Made by a program: the position numbers and the translations under genes. A DNA stretch of 9,558 nt from Myxococcales bacterium (GTDB lineage Bacteria > Myxococcota_A > Polyangia > Polyangiales > Houyiibacteriaceae). The notes below the pieces were generated by a model. That model made no database searches. It was given only the letters and a program-made list of their open reading frames with translations, and was not told the DNA's origin. Below, piece after piece: positions 1-7,650 of the stretch (its first letter is position 1; each line of letters starts with the position of its first letter). The stretch spans positions 1 through 9,558 of the forward strand of contig JABDJF010000116.1 in assembly GCA_013002645.1 (NCBI GenBank), read 5' to 3'.

Positions 1-402
1 AAGCAGAAAGTGAAGAACAAATACACCGGCAAGGACGAAGAGCCGGACGAACGCCTGATGCGCTCGATCGAAGAGAAAATCGACATCACCGAACCTCGCA
101 AGGACGATTTCCGTCGTGAGATCATGAACTTCATCGGCCACTTGGCGCTCGAGGGCAAGAAGTTCACCTACGAGACCAACGACCGCCTGCGGCGTGCACT
201 CGAGATGAAGCTCTTCGAAGACCAAAAAGACTCGATCAAGCTATCGAGCTTCGTATCGAACGTCATCGACAAAGAGACACAAGACAAGATCGACATCATC
301 AAGAATCGGCTCATCAAGTACTATGGGTACAACGAGGCGTCTGCGACGGACGTGCTCGCCTACGTCGCCAGTATTTTCGCAAGGGGCGACGTGAAGGAGT
401 AA
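1..402 (+). CDS. prkA: PrkA family serine protein kinase, C-terminal part (5' end outside window)
   Basis: This is the last 133 residues of a PrkA (YeaG in E. coli) protein. The frame is open from base 1, so the gene is cut by the window edge rather than starting at the GTG at position 10. PrkA proteins are about 640-690 residues long: an N-terminal AAA+ ATPase-like domain followed by a C-terminal PrkA kinase-type domain. Only the end of the C-terminal domain is visible here. Recognition rests on the strongly conserved tail, including IKNRLIKYYGYNEASATDVL and the terminal YVASIFARGD, and on the two following genes, which are its standard partners. The family is described as a cytoplasmic serine kinase tied to starvation, stationary phase or sporulation. 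The ATP-binding motifs lie outside the window, so activity cannot be judged. The stop at 400-402 is followed by CGG and then the GTG start of the next gene. Confidence 0.95.
   Translation, partial: KQKVKNKYTGKDEEPDERLMRSIEEKIDITEPRKDDFRREIMNFIGHLALEGKKFTYETNDRLRRALEMKLFEDQKDSIKLSSFVSNVIDKETQDKIDIIKNRLIKYYGYNEASATDVLAYVASIFARGDVKE
394..399 (+). promoter_or_regulatory. Ribosome binding site for the yeaH-like gene, inside the end of prkA
   Basis: AAGGAG lies six bases before the GTG at 406 and within the last two sense codons of prkA. This good Shine-Dalgarno match decides the GTG start and suggests that translation of the second gene is coupled to termination of the first. Confidence 0.7.
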
Positions 403-405
403 CGG

Positions 406-1518
406 GTGTCGCTGCGCATCGACCAGGATCATTCCAGGTTCCGGAACATCGTTCGCGGTCGGATTCGACAGAACCTCCGCAAGTATATTTCGAAGGGAGA
501 GCTGCTCGGCCGGCAAGGGAAGGACATCGTCTCGATCCCCATTCCGCACATCGATATCCCCAAGCTGCGTTTCGGCGATAAACAGCAAGGCGGTGTCGCG
601 CAAGGTGATGGGGACCCCGGCGATCCATTGTCCGGAAGCCCGCAAGAGGGCGATGGGGACGGCAAGCAAGCGGGAGATCAAGCTGGCGATCATCCACTCG
701 AAGTAGAGCTCACGCTCGACGAGCTGGCGGACATTCTCGGCGAAGAGCTCGCGCTCCCCAACATCGAGAACAAGGGCAAGAACGCGATCGTCGACAAGAA
801 AGATCGCTACATCGGTGTTCGCAACGTCGGGCCGAACTCTCTGCGTCACTTCAAGCGAACGTTTCGAAGCGCGCTACGTCGCCAAATCGCGCTGGGCACC
901 TACGATCCAAAGCACCCGGTGATCATTCCGACCCGCGAAGACATGCGGTACAAGTCCTGGAAAACCGAGCAAGAGCCCGTTGCGAACGCGGTCATCATTT
1001 ACATGATGGACGTGTCCGGCTCGATGGGCGATGAGCAGAAAGAGATCGTGCGCATCGAATCGTTCTGGATCGATACCTGGTTGCGCAAGCAATACAAAGG
1101 CATCGAGACTCGGTTCATCATTCACGACGCGGCCGCGCGCGAAGTCGACCGTGACACCTTCTTCCGCACCCGGGAGTCGGGCGGAACGATGATCTCCTCG
1201 GCATATCGGCTTGCCGCCGAGATCGTCGAACGAGACTACCCATCCTCGGAGTGGAACATCTATCCGTTCCATTTTTCGGATGGAGACAACTGGAGCGTTG
1301 ACGACACCTTGCTCTGTGTCGACATCCTGAAAAAGCTATTGCTCCCGGCTTCCAACGTCTTTTGCTACGGCCAGGTCGACAGCCCCTATGGCTCGGGGCA
1401 ATTCATCAAGGACCTCAAAGAACACTTCGCTGGCGATGAACAGCTAATCACGAGCGAAATCAACGACCGCGACGCGATCGTCGAATCGATTCGAGAGTTT
1501 CTGGGAAAGGGCAAGTAG
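406..1518 (+). CDS. yeaH: YeaH/DUF444 (UPF0229) family protein with von Willebrand A-type domain
   Basis: This 370-residue cytoplasmic protein belongs to the UPF0229/DUF444 family (E. coli YeaH, about 427 residues). The N-terminus (about 1-55) is basic. It is followed by a Gly/Asp/Gln-rich linker (about 57-97), probably disordered. The C-terminal half is a von Willebrand A-like fold. A metal-ion-dependent adhesion site is visible: DVSGSM at 202-207 gives the DxSxS motif, Thr261 in SGGTMISSAY is the likely third ligand, and the aspartates in SDGDNW (291-296) match the last loop. The family is a constant partner of PrkA and SpoVR. In E. coli YeaG and YeaH act together in sustained nitrogen starvation, but no biochemical reaction is established. 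A role as a metal-dependent protein-binding scaffold or PrkA substrate is inference. The GTG start is supported by AAGGAG six bases upstream and lies 3 bp after the prkA stop. Only 3 bp separate its own stop from spoVR. Confidence 0.93.
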   Translation: MSLRIDQDHSRFRNIVRGRIRQNLRKYISKGELLGRQGKDIVSIPIPHIDIPKLRFGDKQQGGVAQGDGDPGDPLSGSPQEGDGDGKQAGDQAGDHPLEVELTLDELADILGEELALPNIENKGKNAIVDKKDRYIGVRNVGPNSLRHFKRTFRSALRRQIALGTYDPKHPVIIPTREDMRYKSWKTEQEPVANAVIIYMMDVSGSMGDEQKEIVRIESFWIDTWLRKQYKGIETRFIIHDAAAREVDRDTFFRTRESGGTMISSAYRLAAEIVERDYPSSEWNIYPFHFSDGDNWSVDDTLLCVDILKKLLLPASNVFCYGQVDSPYGSGQFIKDLKEHFAGDEQLITSEINDRDAIVESIREFLGKGK

Positions 1519-1521
1519 CGG

Positions 1522-3060
1522 GTGGCCCAATTCGCTCTGAAAACCGCCCTTCCGAACTACCTCCGCGACGAGCAGCGACGAATTGAAGAGTTCGCGCAAG
1601 ACGTGGGCTTGGATTTCTTTCCGACGATTTTCGAAGTTCTGAGTTACGACCAGATGAACGAAGTCGCCGCGTACGGCGGTTTCCCAACCCGCTATCCGCA
1701 TTGGCGCTGGGGGATGGAGTACGAGCGCTTGAGCAAGAGCCACGAATATGGCCTCTCGAAGATCTACGAGCTCGTCATCAACAACAACCCATCGATCGCC
1801 TATCTGCTCGAAGGCAACAGCATCGTCGACCAGAAGCTCGTGATGGCGCACGTGTACGCGCACGTCGACTTCTTCAAAAACAACTTCTGCTTTCGCATGA
1901 CGAGCCAGGGGCGCGACCCAAAAAGCGGCGCCGACCTTCGCAAGTGGATCGACGCGATGGCCAATCATGGGGCGATCGTCCGGAAGTGGGCCAACCGAAT
2001 CGGTATCGAGAGTGTGGAGCAGTTCATCGACGCCTGCTTGAGCCTCGAAAACCTGATTGACCCACAGAAGCCTTTCTTGCCGAAAGAGAGCTCGCCGAGC
2101 ACCTCGGAGGAGGACGAGCCGCCTGAAACGCCTGAGGTTCCACTCCTCCGTGTCGACCGCGAGTACATGGAGTCGTTCATCAACCCCGAGGAGTTCGTCG
2201 AATCACAGAAGCAGAAGCTGGTCGACGAGGCGGCGCAGGCGCAGCGATTTCCGGCGGAGCCGGAGCGGGACGTGCTCGGCTTCCTGCTCGACAACGCTCC
2301 TTTGCAGCGATGGGAGCGCGAATGTCTCGCGGTGATTCGCGCGGAAGCCTATTACTTCCTGCCGCAGATGCAGACCAAGATCATGAACGAGGGCTGGGCG
2401 AGCTACTGGCACAGCCGGCTCATGACGGAGAACATCTGCGACGCTAGCGAGATCGTCGACTACGCCGACCGCTGTGCCAGCGTCTTGGCAACCACGCCGG
2501 GCCAGCTGAACCCGTACAAGCTCGGCATCGAGCTCTTTCGTCACATCGAGGACCGATGGAACAAAGGGCAGTTCGGCAAAGAATGGGACGACTGCGATGA
2601 CTGGGGGCTTCGCCGCCACTGGGACCGCCGGACCGGTCTCGGCCGAGAGAAGATCTTCGAAGTGCGCTCCCTGTACAATGACGTGACCTTCATCGACGAG
2701 TACCTGACCGAGGACTTCGTCGCCGATCAAAAGCTCTACTCTTTTGGCTACAATCAGCGCAACGATCGCTGGGAGATCGAAAGCCGTACGTTTCAAGACG
2801 TCAAGAGCCAGCTACTGACGAGCCTGACCAACGCCGGTAACCCGATCATCTCCGTCGTCGACGCAAACCACCAGAACCGATCCGAGCTCCTTCTCGAGCA
2901 CCGCCATCAGGGGGCCGACCTACGCTTGGACTGGGCCAGGGAAGTCGTGAAAGCGCTATCCCGTATCTGGACGCGCCCCGTCGAGATTCACACCATCGTG
3001 GACGACAAGCCGACCGCACTGCGTTTCGACGGCAACGAGCACTCGCAGAAATCGCTCTAG
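1522..3060 (+). CDS. spoVR: SpoVR/YcgB family protein
   Basis: This 512-residue protein matches the length of E. coli YcgB (about 510). B. subtilis SpoVR, required for proper spore cortex formation, is somewhat shorter. Conserved family blocks are visible: YGLSKIYELVINNNPSIAYL (76-95), VDQKLVMAHVYAHVDFFKNN (102-121, with His110 and His114) and MNEGWASYWH (288-297). The histidines and the EGW block could form a metal site, but that is inference. Residues about 188-208 are an acidic, Pro/Ser/Thr/Glu-rich stretch that looks like a flexible insert. No signal peptide or membrane segment is seen, so the protein is probably cytoplasmic. The GTG start follows the previous stop by CGG only. The nearest purine-rich site (GGAAAGG, 1503-1509) is 12 bases away, so translation is probably coupled to yeaH. 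As the third gene of the prkA-yeaH-spoVR unit it likely works in the same starvation or developmental pathway. Its stop overlaps that of the convergent lipoprotein gene. Confidence 0.95.
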   Translation: MAQFALKTALPNYLRDEQRRIEEFAQDVGLDFFPTIFEVLSYDQMNEVAAYGGFPTRYPHWRWGMEYERLSKSHEYGLSKIYELVINNNPSIAYLLEGNSIVDQKLVMAHVYAHVDFFKNNFCFRMTSQGRDPKSGADLRKWIDAMANHGAIVRKWANRIGIESVEQFIDACLSLENLIDPQKPFLPKESSPSTSEEDEPPETPEVPLLRVDREYMESFINPEEFVESQKQKLVDEAAQAQRFPAEPERDVLGFLLDNAPLQRWERECLAVIRAEAYYFLPQMQTKIMNEGWASYWHSRLMTENICDASEIVDYADRCASVLATTPGQLNPYKLGIELFRHIEDRWNKGQFGKEWDDCDDWGLRRHWDRRTGLGREKIFEVRSLYNDVTFIDEYLTEDFVADQKLYSFGYNQRNDRWEIESRTFQDVKSQLLTSLTNAGNPIISVVDANHQNRSELLLEHRHQGADLRLDWAREVVKALSRIWTRPVEIHTIVDDKPTALRFDGNEHSQKSL

Positions 3061-3668
3061 AAGCTTCTGCAGTTGGCGAACTGAATCGTCGTCGCGCCGC
3101 CGCCCAGGGCGCCCACGTCGAAGCCGGAAGTCGTGCCCGTCACGCTGCTCAGCAAGGACTTGCACTCGATTGCGAAGCTAACCCCGCCGTTGCCGGTGGA
3201 GATGCTCGAAAGCTGACAAGGCTGTTCCATCGAAGGCGGTGCTTCTCCGCAATCGCCAACGTCGTAAGGAACCTCGTCCTCGGTGATCGTGACATTGCAG
3301 GTTTCCACGGAGTCATCCGCCGCGTTGATCCGAGCCTCGAGCTCGAATGCAAACTTTGGAAAGCTCCGGCTGCCGCGGTCGACGTTCACCTCGAGCGAAA
3401 CGTTTCTCGTGCCATCCGCTCGGTCCACCGATTCGCAAAAGGCCAAAATGGCGTCGCCGGTGCACGCCAGCTCGCCGTGCCCGCCCAAAATCGTTCGTTG
3501 ACCGACGCTGCCTAGACAGGTTTCCGTGGCCAACGACCCGCAGCCCACTTCAGTATCCACTGGACAGGTCAGGTTCCACTGCGCGTCCACGAGCACGGCG
3601 CCGCCATCCTGGGCGCACGAAAGCGCCAACAACGGCAATAAGAGCCCCCCAAGTCGGCCGGTGTTCAT
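3057..3668 (-). CDS. Cysteine-rich putative lipoprotein of unknown function
   Basis: I do not recognise the family. From the ATG at 3668 the protein has 203 residues. A short positive N-region (MNTGR) and a hydrophobic core (LGGLLLPLLAL) lead to Ser-Cys18, which fits a relaxed lipoprotein signal pattern (residues -4 to -1 are L, A, L, S). The mature part holds ten further cysteines (35, 43, 51, 69, 78, 124, 140, 151, 169, 200), enough for five disulfides, which fits an exported protein. It is otherwise rich in Ser, Gly, Thr and Asp, with no transmembrane helix after the signal. A GTG 12 bases further upstream (3680) would add MGFG, but no ribosome site precedes it, whereas GGGG lies about six bases before the ATG. 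The gene follows the metB-like gene on the same strand after 47 bases and may be cotranscribed with it. Its TAG stop overlaps the spoVR stop from the other strand. Small Cys-rich lipoproteins of this kind are common in myxobacteria. Confidence 0.75.
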   Translation of the reverse strand: MNTGRLGGLLLPLLALSCAQDGGAVLVDAQWNLTCPVDTEVGCGSLATETCLGSVGQRTILGGHGELACTGDAILAFCESVDRADGTRNVSLEVNVDRGSRSFPKFAFELEARINAADDSVETCNVTITEDEVPYDVGDCGEAPPSMEQPCQLSSISTGNGGVSFAIECKSLLSSVTGTTSGFDVGALGGGATTIQFANCRSF

Positions 3669-3715
3669 TCCAAACCCCACGTCATCAGGTTAGCCAGCCG
3701 ACCAAAGCCTCGCAA

Positions 3716-4864
3716 CTATGGGGCGAGAAGGGCCTGCTCGAGGTCCTCCCGAAGGTCCTCGATGTCTTCGAGCCCCACCGAAAGCCGGATCAATCCGTCC
3801 CGAATGCCCTGGGATTCCCGAACGCCTTTGGGCATCGATGCATGGCTCATCAGGGCCGGTTGCCCGATGAGCGACTCGACTCCTCCGAGACTCTCGGCAA
3901 GCGAAAACAGTCGGACGCGCTCGAGGACCATCCCCGCGCGCCGGGCGCCGCCCGCCAGCTCGAACGACACCATCCCGCCGAAGCTGCTCATCTGCTTGGC
4001 AGCTAGCGCATGGGCAGGATGGTCTGAGAGCCCTGGGTAATGGACAGCAGCTACGCCGTCCTGCGTGCGCAGCCATTCGGCGAGCGCTTGGGCATTTTCA
4101 CAATGCCGCGCCATCCGAATTGGGAGCGTCTTGACCCCCCGCGCCACGAGATAGCAGTCGAACGGCGACGGAACGGCGCCCCCGGCACGCTGAATGAAGC
4201 GAAGCCGCTCGGCAAGGTCGTCGCGCTGGCTGATCACGACACCGGCGACCACGTCGCTGTGCCCGTTCAGGTATTTCGACATCGAGTGCACGACCAAGTC
4301 GGCTCCCATCTCGAGCGGCCGCTGAAGCATCGGCGTCGCGAACGTACTGTCCACGACCGTCCACGCACCGTGCGCCCGGGCCAGGCCGGACAAGGCCGCG
4401 ATGTCGAACACCCGGAGTAGAGGGTTGGTCGGCGTTTCGATCCAGACCATCTTGCTCCGCTCGCCGATCACAGCGTCCACCGCGGCCAGGTCGCACATGT
4501 CGACCCAGGCAACGTCGACCCCCAACGGCTTCACCAGCTGCTCGATCAGCCGATAGGTTCCCCCATAGATGTCGCCACAGGCGACGAGCTGGTCGCCCGC
4601 GCGCAGGAGCTGGAGGGCCGCGTGCATGGCGGCGCAGCCCGACGAAAACACGGACGCGCTCGATCCGCCTTCGAGCGCCGCAAGGCTGTCTTCGAGGGCG
4701 TCGCGGCTCGGATTGCTGACGCGGCTGTACCCGTGCTCTTCCTGCTCTCCGGGGCGGCGCTGCAGGAAGGTCGTGGAAAGAGAAATCGGGGAAGTGACCG
4801 GCTGTCCGGCTTGGTCACTGACCCTTCCGGCGTGCGCCGCGATCGTCGCAAATCGGTGTCTCAT
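3716..4864 (-). CDS. metB: PLP-dependent trans-sulfuration enzyme (cystathionine gamma-synthase/lyase type)
   Basis: This 382-residue cytoplasmic enzyme belongs to the Cys/Met metabolism PLP-dependent family (aspartate aminotransferase fold). These enzymes make or cleave cystathionine in methionine and cysteine interconversion. Hallmarks are complete: YSR at 46-48 (phosphate contacts from the neighbouring subunit), DIYGGTYRL (98-106, Tyr100 stacking on PLP), WIETPTNP (141-148), DSTFATP (172-178, Asp172 to the pyridine nitrogen), SKYLNGHSDV (196-205, Lys197 the Schiff-base lysine) and LIRLSVGLED (358-367, Arg360 binding the substrate carboxylate). Glu324 in LAESLGG is the residue usual in cystathionine synthases and lyases, where methionine gamma-lyases differ, so those two are favoured. 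Synthase and lyase cannot be separated from sequence alone, so the symbol is tentative. I chose ATG 4864 because the homologous N-terminus begins near it. The frame extends 12 codons to a TTG (4900) with no ribosome site. The gene is divergent from terC. No SAM-riboswitch leader fits in the 84-base gap. Confidence 0.9.
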   Translation of the reverse strand: MRHRFATIAAHAGRVSDQAGQPVTSPISLSTTFLQRRPGEQEEHGYSRVSNPSRDALEDSLAALEGGSSASVFSSGCAAMHAALQLLRAGDQLVACGDIYGGTYRLIEQLVKPLGVDVAWVDMCDLAAVDAVIGERSKMVWIETPTNPLLRVFDIAALSGLARAHGAWTVVDSTFATPMLQRPLEMGADLVVHSMSKYLNGHSDVVAGVVISQRDDLAERLRFIQRAGGAVPSPFDCYLVARGVKTLPIRMARHCENAQALAEWLRTQDGVAAVHYPGLSDHPAHALAAKQMSSFGGMVSFELAGGARRAGMVLERVRLFSLAESLGGVESLIGQPALMSHASMPKGVRESQGIRDGLIRLSVGLEDIEDLREDLEQALLAP

Positions 4865-4948
4865 GAGGTCCGAGGTACCCCGACGCACGCGACTTGCCAA
4901 GGGGGGTTTGCAGCGGACGGCCGAGTCACGCTAATAGAAGCCTCGCGA
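4865..4948. promoter_or_regulatory. Divergent intergenic region shared by metB-like gene and terC
   Basis: These 84 bases lie between two outward-facing start codons and must hold the promoters of both transcription units unless one starts inside the other gene. I see no convincing paired -35/-10 boxes. TTGCAG (4908-4913) and TAATAG (4932-4937) are 18 bases apart toward terC, but the second is a poor match. The only ribosome-site candidate for terC is a weak AGAAG (4936-4940), eight bases before its ATG. No long hairpin is evident, which argues against a folded riboswitch leader. Confidence 0.4.
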
Positions 4949-5665
<717 letters not shown>

Positions 5666-5714
5666 GCGAGATTTTTGCTGCGGGGGCTGGCTGCATGCGC
5701 CAGAATCGGGCGCG

Positions 5715-7097
5715 ATGCGGTTGGCGCCTCTGATAGGACCGGACCTTCAAGACGCGATCGCGATCGGCCCCGCGGCCGTTCGCGAGGCGCTTTCGGAATT
5801 CCACGCCGAGGACATCGCAGAGCTGCTCGAGGATCTGTCTGCGAAGGAGGCGGTCTCGCTCGTGCGCGCGCTGCCCACGGAGACCGCCGCCGACGTCGTC
5901 GAGCGCCTGAGCCCGCACCGTCAGGTTCTGGTGTTCAATGCGATCGACACAGGCCGTGCGGTCGAGCTGCTCGGCGAGATGGACCCCGATGACCGCGTCG
6001 ACCTGCTTCAGGAGCTCGAGGAGGACGATGCCGCCGCCTTGCTCACTGCCCTCGAGCGGCGCGAGCCCGAGGCTGCCGAAGAAGTCCGGGAGCTCGTCCA
6101 GTACGAGCCCGAAACGGCCGGCGGCTTGATGACGACCGAGTTCGCCTCCTTGCCGCCAGATACGAAAGCCTGGGAGGCGATGGAGGCTGCGCGGCGGTTC
6201 GGGCGCGAAGAGATGGCGGAGATGCTCTACTACATCTACGTCTGCCGGCCGAGCGGAGAGCTCCTCGGGGTCGTGTCCCTTCGCGACCTGATTCTCAGCG
6301 AGCCGGGACAGTCCCTATCCGAGATCATGGTCGAGAACGTCTTCAAGGTTTCGGCGTTCGACGACCAGGAGCAAGTAGCGGACGCGATCGCGCGGTACGA
6401 CTTGGCCGCGCTTCCCGTGGTCGACAGGCTGTCCCGGATGCTCGGCGTCGTCACGGTCGATGACGTCGTCGACGTCGTGATCGAAGAGGCGACCGAGGAC
6501 GCGCAGAAAATGGGCGGCGTCATGCCGCTCGAGGACTCGTATTTCGATACGGGCTTGGCCGAGTTCGTATGGAAGCGCGGCTCCTGGCTCGTGCTGCTCT
6601 TCATCGCGCAGCTGCTCACGGCGACGGTGATCCGCCAGAACCAGGATTTTCTGGCCGCGACGGTCGAGCTCGTCCTCTTCATTCCGTTGATCATCGCATC
6701 GGGAGGCAACGCCGGGTCTCAGTCCGCGACGCTGGTGATTCGCGCAATGGCGGTTGGCGAGCTTCGTCCTGGCGATTGGGCGAAGGTCGCCGGTCGGGAG
6801 CTGTTGATCGGGTTGTCGCTCGGGATTGCGCTGGGCTTGATCGGCTTTGCAAGGGGCTGGTTCGCGGGCGAAACCGTCGAGCCGATCGCGATCGCCACCG
6901 CCGTAGGCGCGAGCATCCTCGCCATCGTCACGCTGAGCACGATGATCGGCTCGCTCCTTCCACTGCTGATTCGGCGCGCAGGTCTCGATCCTGCCGTATC
7001 CTCGACGCCTTTCATTGCTTCGGTCGTCGACGTCCTGGGGCTCGTCGTTTACTTCGCCGTCGCGCAAGTGATTTTGCACCTGGTGTTTGGTTCCTAG
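5715..7097 (+). CDS. mgtE: MgtE-type magnesium channel/transporter
   Basis: This 460-residue inner-membrane protein has full MgtE length and domain order. Residues about 15-130 form the helical, acidic N-domain (repeats of the FHAEDIAELL and LSPHRQVLVF type). Residues 132-260 form a CBS pair, starting EPETAGGLMT, with ALPVVD and LGVVTVDDVVDVV in the second CBS. After a connecting helix (about 262-287) come five membrane helices (about 288-460). The conserved pore block PLIIASGGNAGSQ is at 324-336. Asp439 in SVVDVLGLVVYF sits where the last-helix aspartate of the T. thermophilus channel lies, which binds magnesium in the pore. In characterised homologues the N-domain and CBS pair sense cytoplasmic magnesium and close the channel, and the acidic residues here fit that. 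The ATG at 5715 starts directly at the N-domain, although the ribosome site is weak. The 49 bases after terC are too short for an M-box riboswitch, so cotranscription with terC is likely. Confidence 0.96.
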   Translation: MRLAPLIGPDLQDAIAIGPAAVREALSEFHAEDIAELLEDLSAKEAVSLVRALPTETAADVVERLSPHRQVLVFNAIDTGRAVELLGEMDPDDRVDLLQELEEDDAAALLTALERREPEAAEEVRELVQYEPETAGGLMTTEFASLPPDTKAWEAMEAARRFGREEMAEMLYYIYVCRPSGELLGVVSLRDLILSEPGQSLSEIMVENVFKVSAFDDQEQVADAIARYDLAALPVVDRLSRMLGVVTVDDVVDVVIEEATEDAQKMGGVMPLEDSYFDTGLAEFVWKRGSWLVLLFIAQLLTATVIRQNQDFLAATVELVLFIPLIIASGGNAGSQSATLVIRAMAVGELRPGDWAKVAGRELLIGLSLGIALGLIGFARGWFAGETVEPIAIATAVGASILAIVTLSTMIGSLLPLLIRRAGLDPAVSSTPFIASVVDVLGLVVYFAVAQVILHLVFGS

Positions 7098-7142
7098 CCT
7101 CTCGATCTTGGCCCCAACCGTGTTACGCTGCGCTGTTCGCAA

Positions 7143-7147
7143 CGGGA
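7143..7147 (+). promoter_or_regulatory. Ribosome binding site of the DUF2505 gene
   Basis: GGGAG lies seven bases before the ATG at 7155 and fixes that start. The 57-base gap after mgtE also contains TACGCT (7124-7129), which could be a -10 box, but no matching -35 box is seen at the proper distance. Confidence 0.55.
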
Positions 7148-7154
7148 GCTAGCA

Positions 7155-7640
7155 ATGCTGAAACTGACCATCAACTACAGCCAAGACGTCGATACGGTTT
7201 ACCGATTCGTGACCGACCCAGAGCAGATCAAACGGCGCTGCGAAGCATCCGGCGAGCGGAACGTGCGCATCCAGGTCGAGGAGTCCGGCGGGACGAAGAT
7301 CATCACCTCGACGCGCGAAATCGACAGTGACCTCCCGGCCTTCGCAAAGAAGCTGTTCAGCGCCACCAATACGATCGTCGAGCGCCGCGAGTGGCGCGAC
7401 GCCGGCGAGAAGAAGACCTGCAAGAGCCACATCGATGTCCTCGGCACACCGGGCGAAATCGATTCCAACGTCACGATCTCCCCGAACGGGAGCGGCTGCA
7501 CCTACGACGTCGAGTTCGAGGCGACCGCAAAGGTGCCCCTCATCCGCAAAAAGCTCGAAGCCTTCGTGGAAAAGACCACGATGGAAGGCATGCGCGATGA
7601 GCACGACTACAACCAGCGCACGCTCGGCGAAGCAGGGTGA
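7155..7640 (+). CDS. DUF2505 domain-containing protein
   Basis: This 161-residue protein resembles the DUF2505 family, which I assign from the overall layout. It starts with a beta strand and the START/polyketide-cyclase-like opening seen in MLKLTINYSQDVDTVYRFVT (1-20), continues with alternating strands, and has the closing VPLIRKKLEAFVEK block (127-140) that leads into the long C-terminal helix of this fold. Such helix-grip folds often bind hydrophobic ligands, but no ligand or reaction is known for the family, so no function is proposed. There is no signal peptide or membrane segment, so it is probably cytoplasmic. A good ribosome site supports the ATG. It follows mgtE on the same strand after 57 bases and could be the last gene of a terC-mgtE transcript or have its own promoter. 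It converges with the carboxylesterase gene across only 10 bases. Confidence 0.82.
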   Translation: MLKLTINYSQDVDTVYRFVTDPEQIKRRCEASGERNVRIQVEESGGTKIITSTREIDSDLPAFAKKLFSATNTIVERREWRDAGEKKTCKSHIDVLGTPGEIDSNVTISPNGSGCTYDVEFEATAKVPLIRKKLEAFVEKTTMEGMRDEHDYNQRTLGEAG

Positions 7641-7650
7641 ACGCGGATCC

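Noticed and set aside
241..849. Open frame of 202 codons on the - strand opposite prkA and yeaH
   Set aside because: It is antisense across the junction of two conserved genes and has no recognisable domain.
3347..4006. Open frame of 219 codons on the + strand across the lipoprotein and metB-like genes
   Set aside because: It is Arg/Pro-rich, spans two real genes on the opposite strand and has no ribosome site or domain.
4622..4948. In-frame 109-codon extension upstream of terC
   Set aside because: It lies antisense to the strongly supported metB-like gene, has arginine-rich low-complexity content, and TerC proteins begin at the ATG at 4949.
4865..4948. Possible manganese (yybP-ykoY) riboswitch before terC or SAM riboswitch before the metB-like gene
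   Set aside because: The 84 bases are shared by two divergent genes, and I could not find the conserved helices or loops of either riboswitch class.
5666..5714. Possible M-box magnesium riboswitch before mgtE
   Set aside because: The 49-base gap is far shorter than an M-box and shows no suitable stem structure.
6315..7142. Open frame of 275 codons on the - strand opposite mgtE
   Set aside because: It mirrors the MgtE coding frame, with Asp/Arg-rich composition typical of antisense shadows in high-GC DNA.
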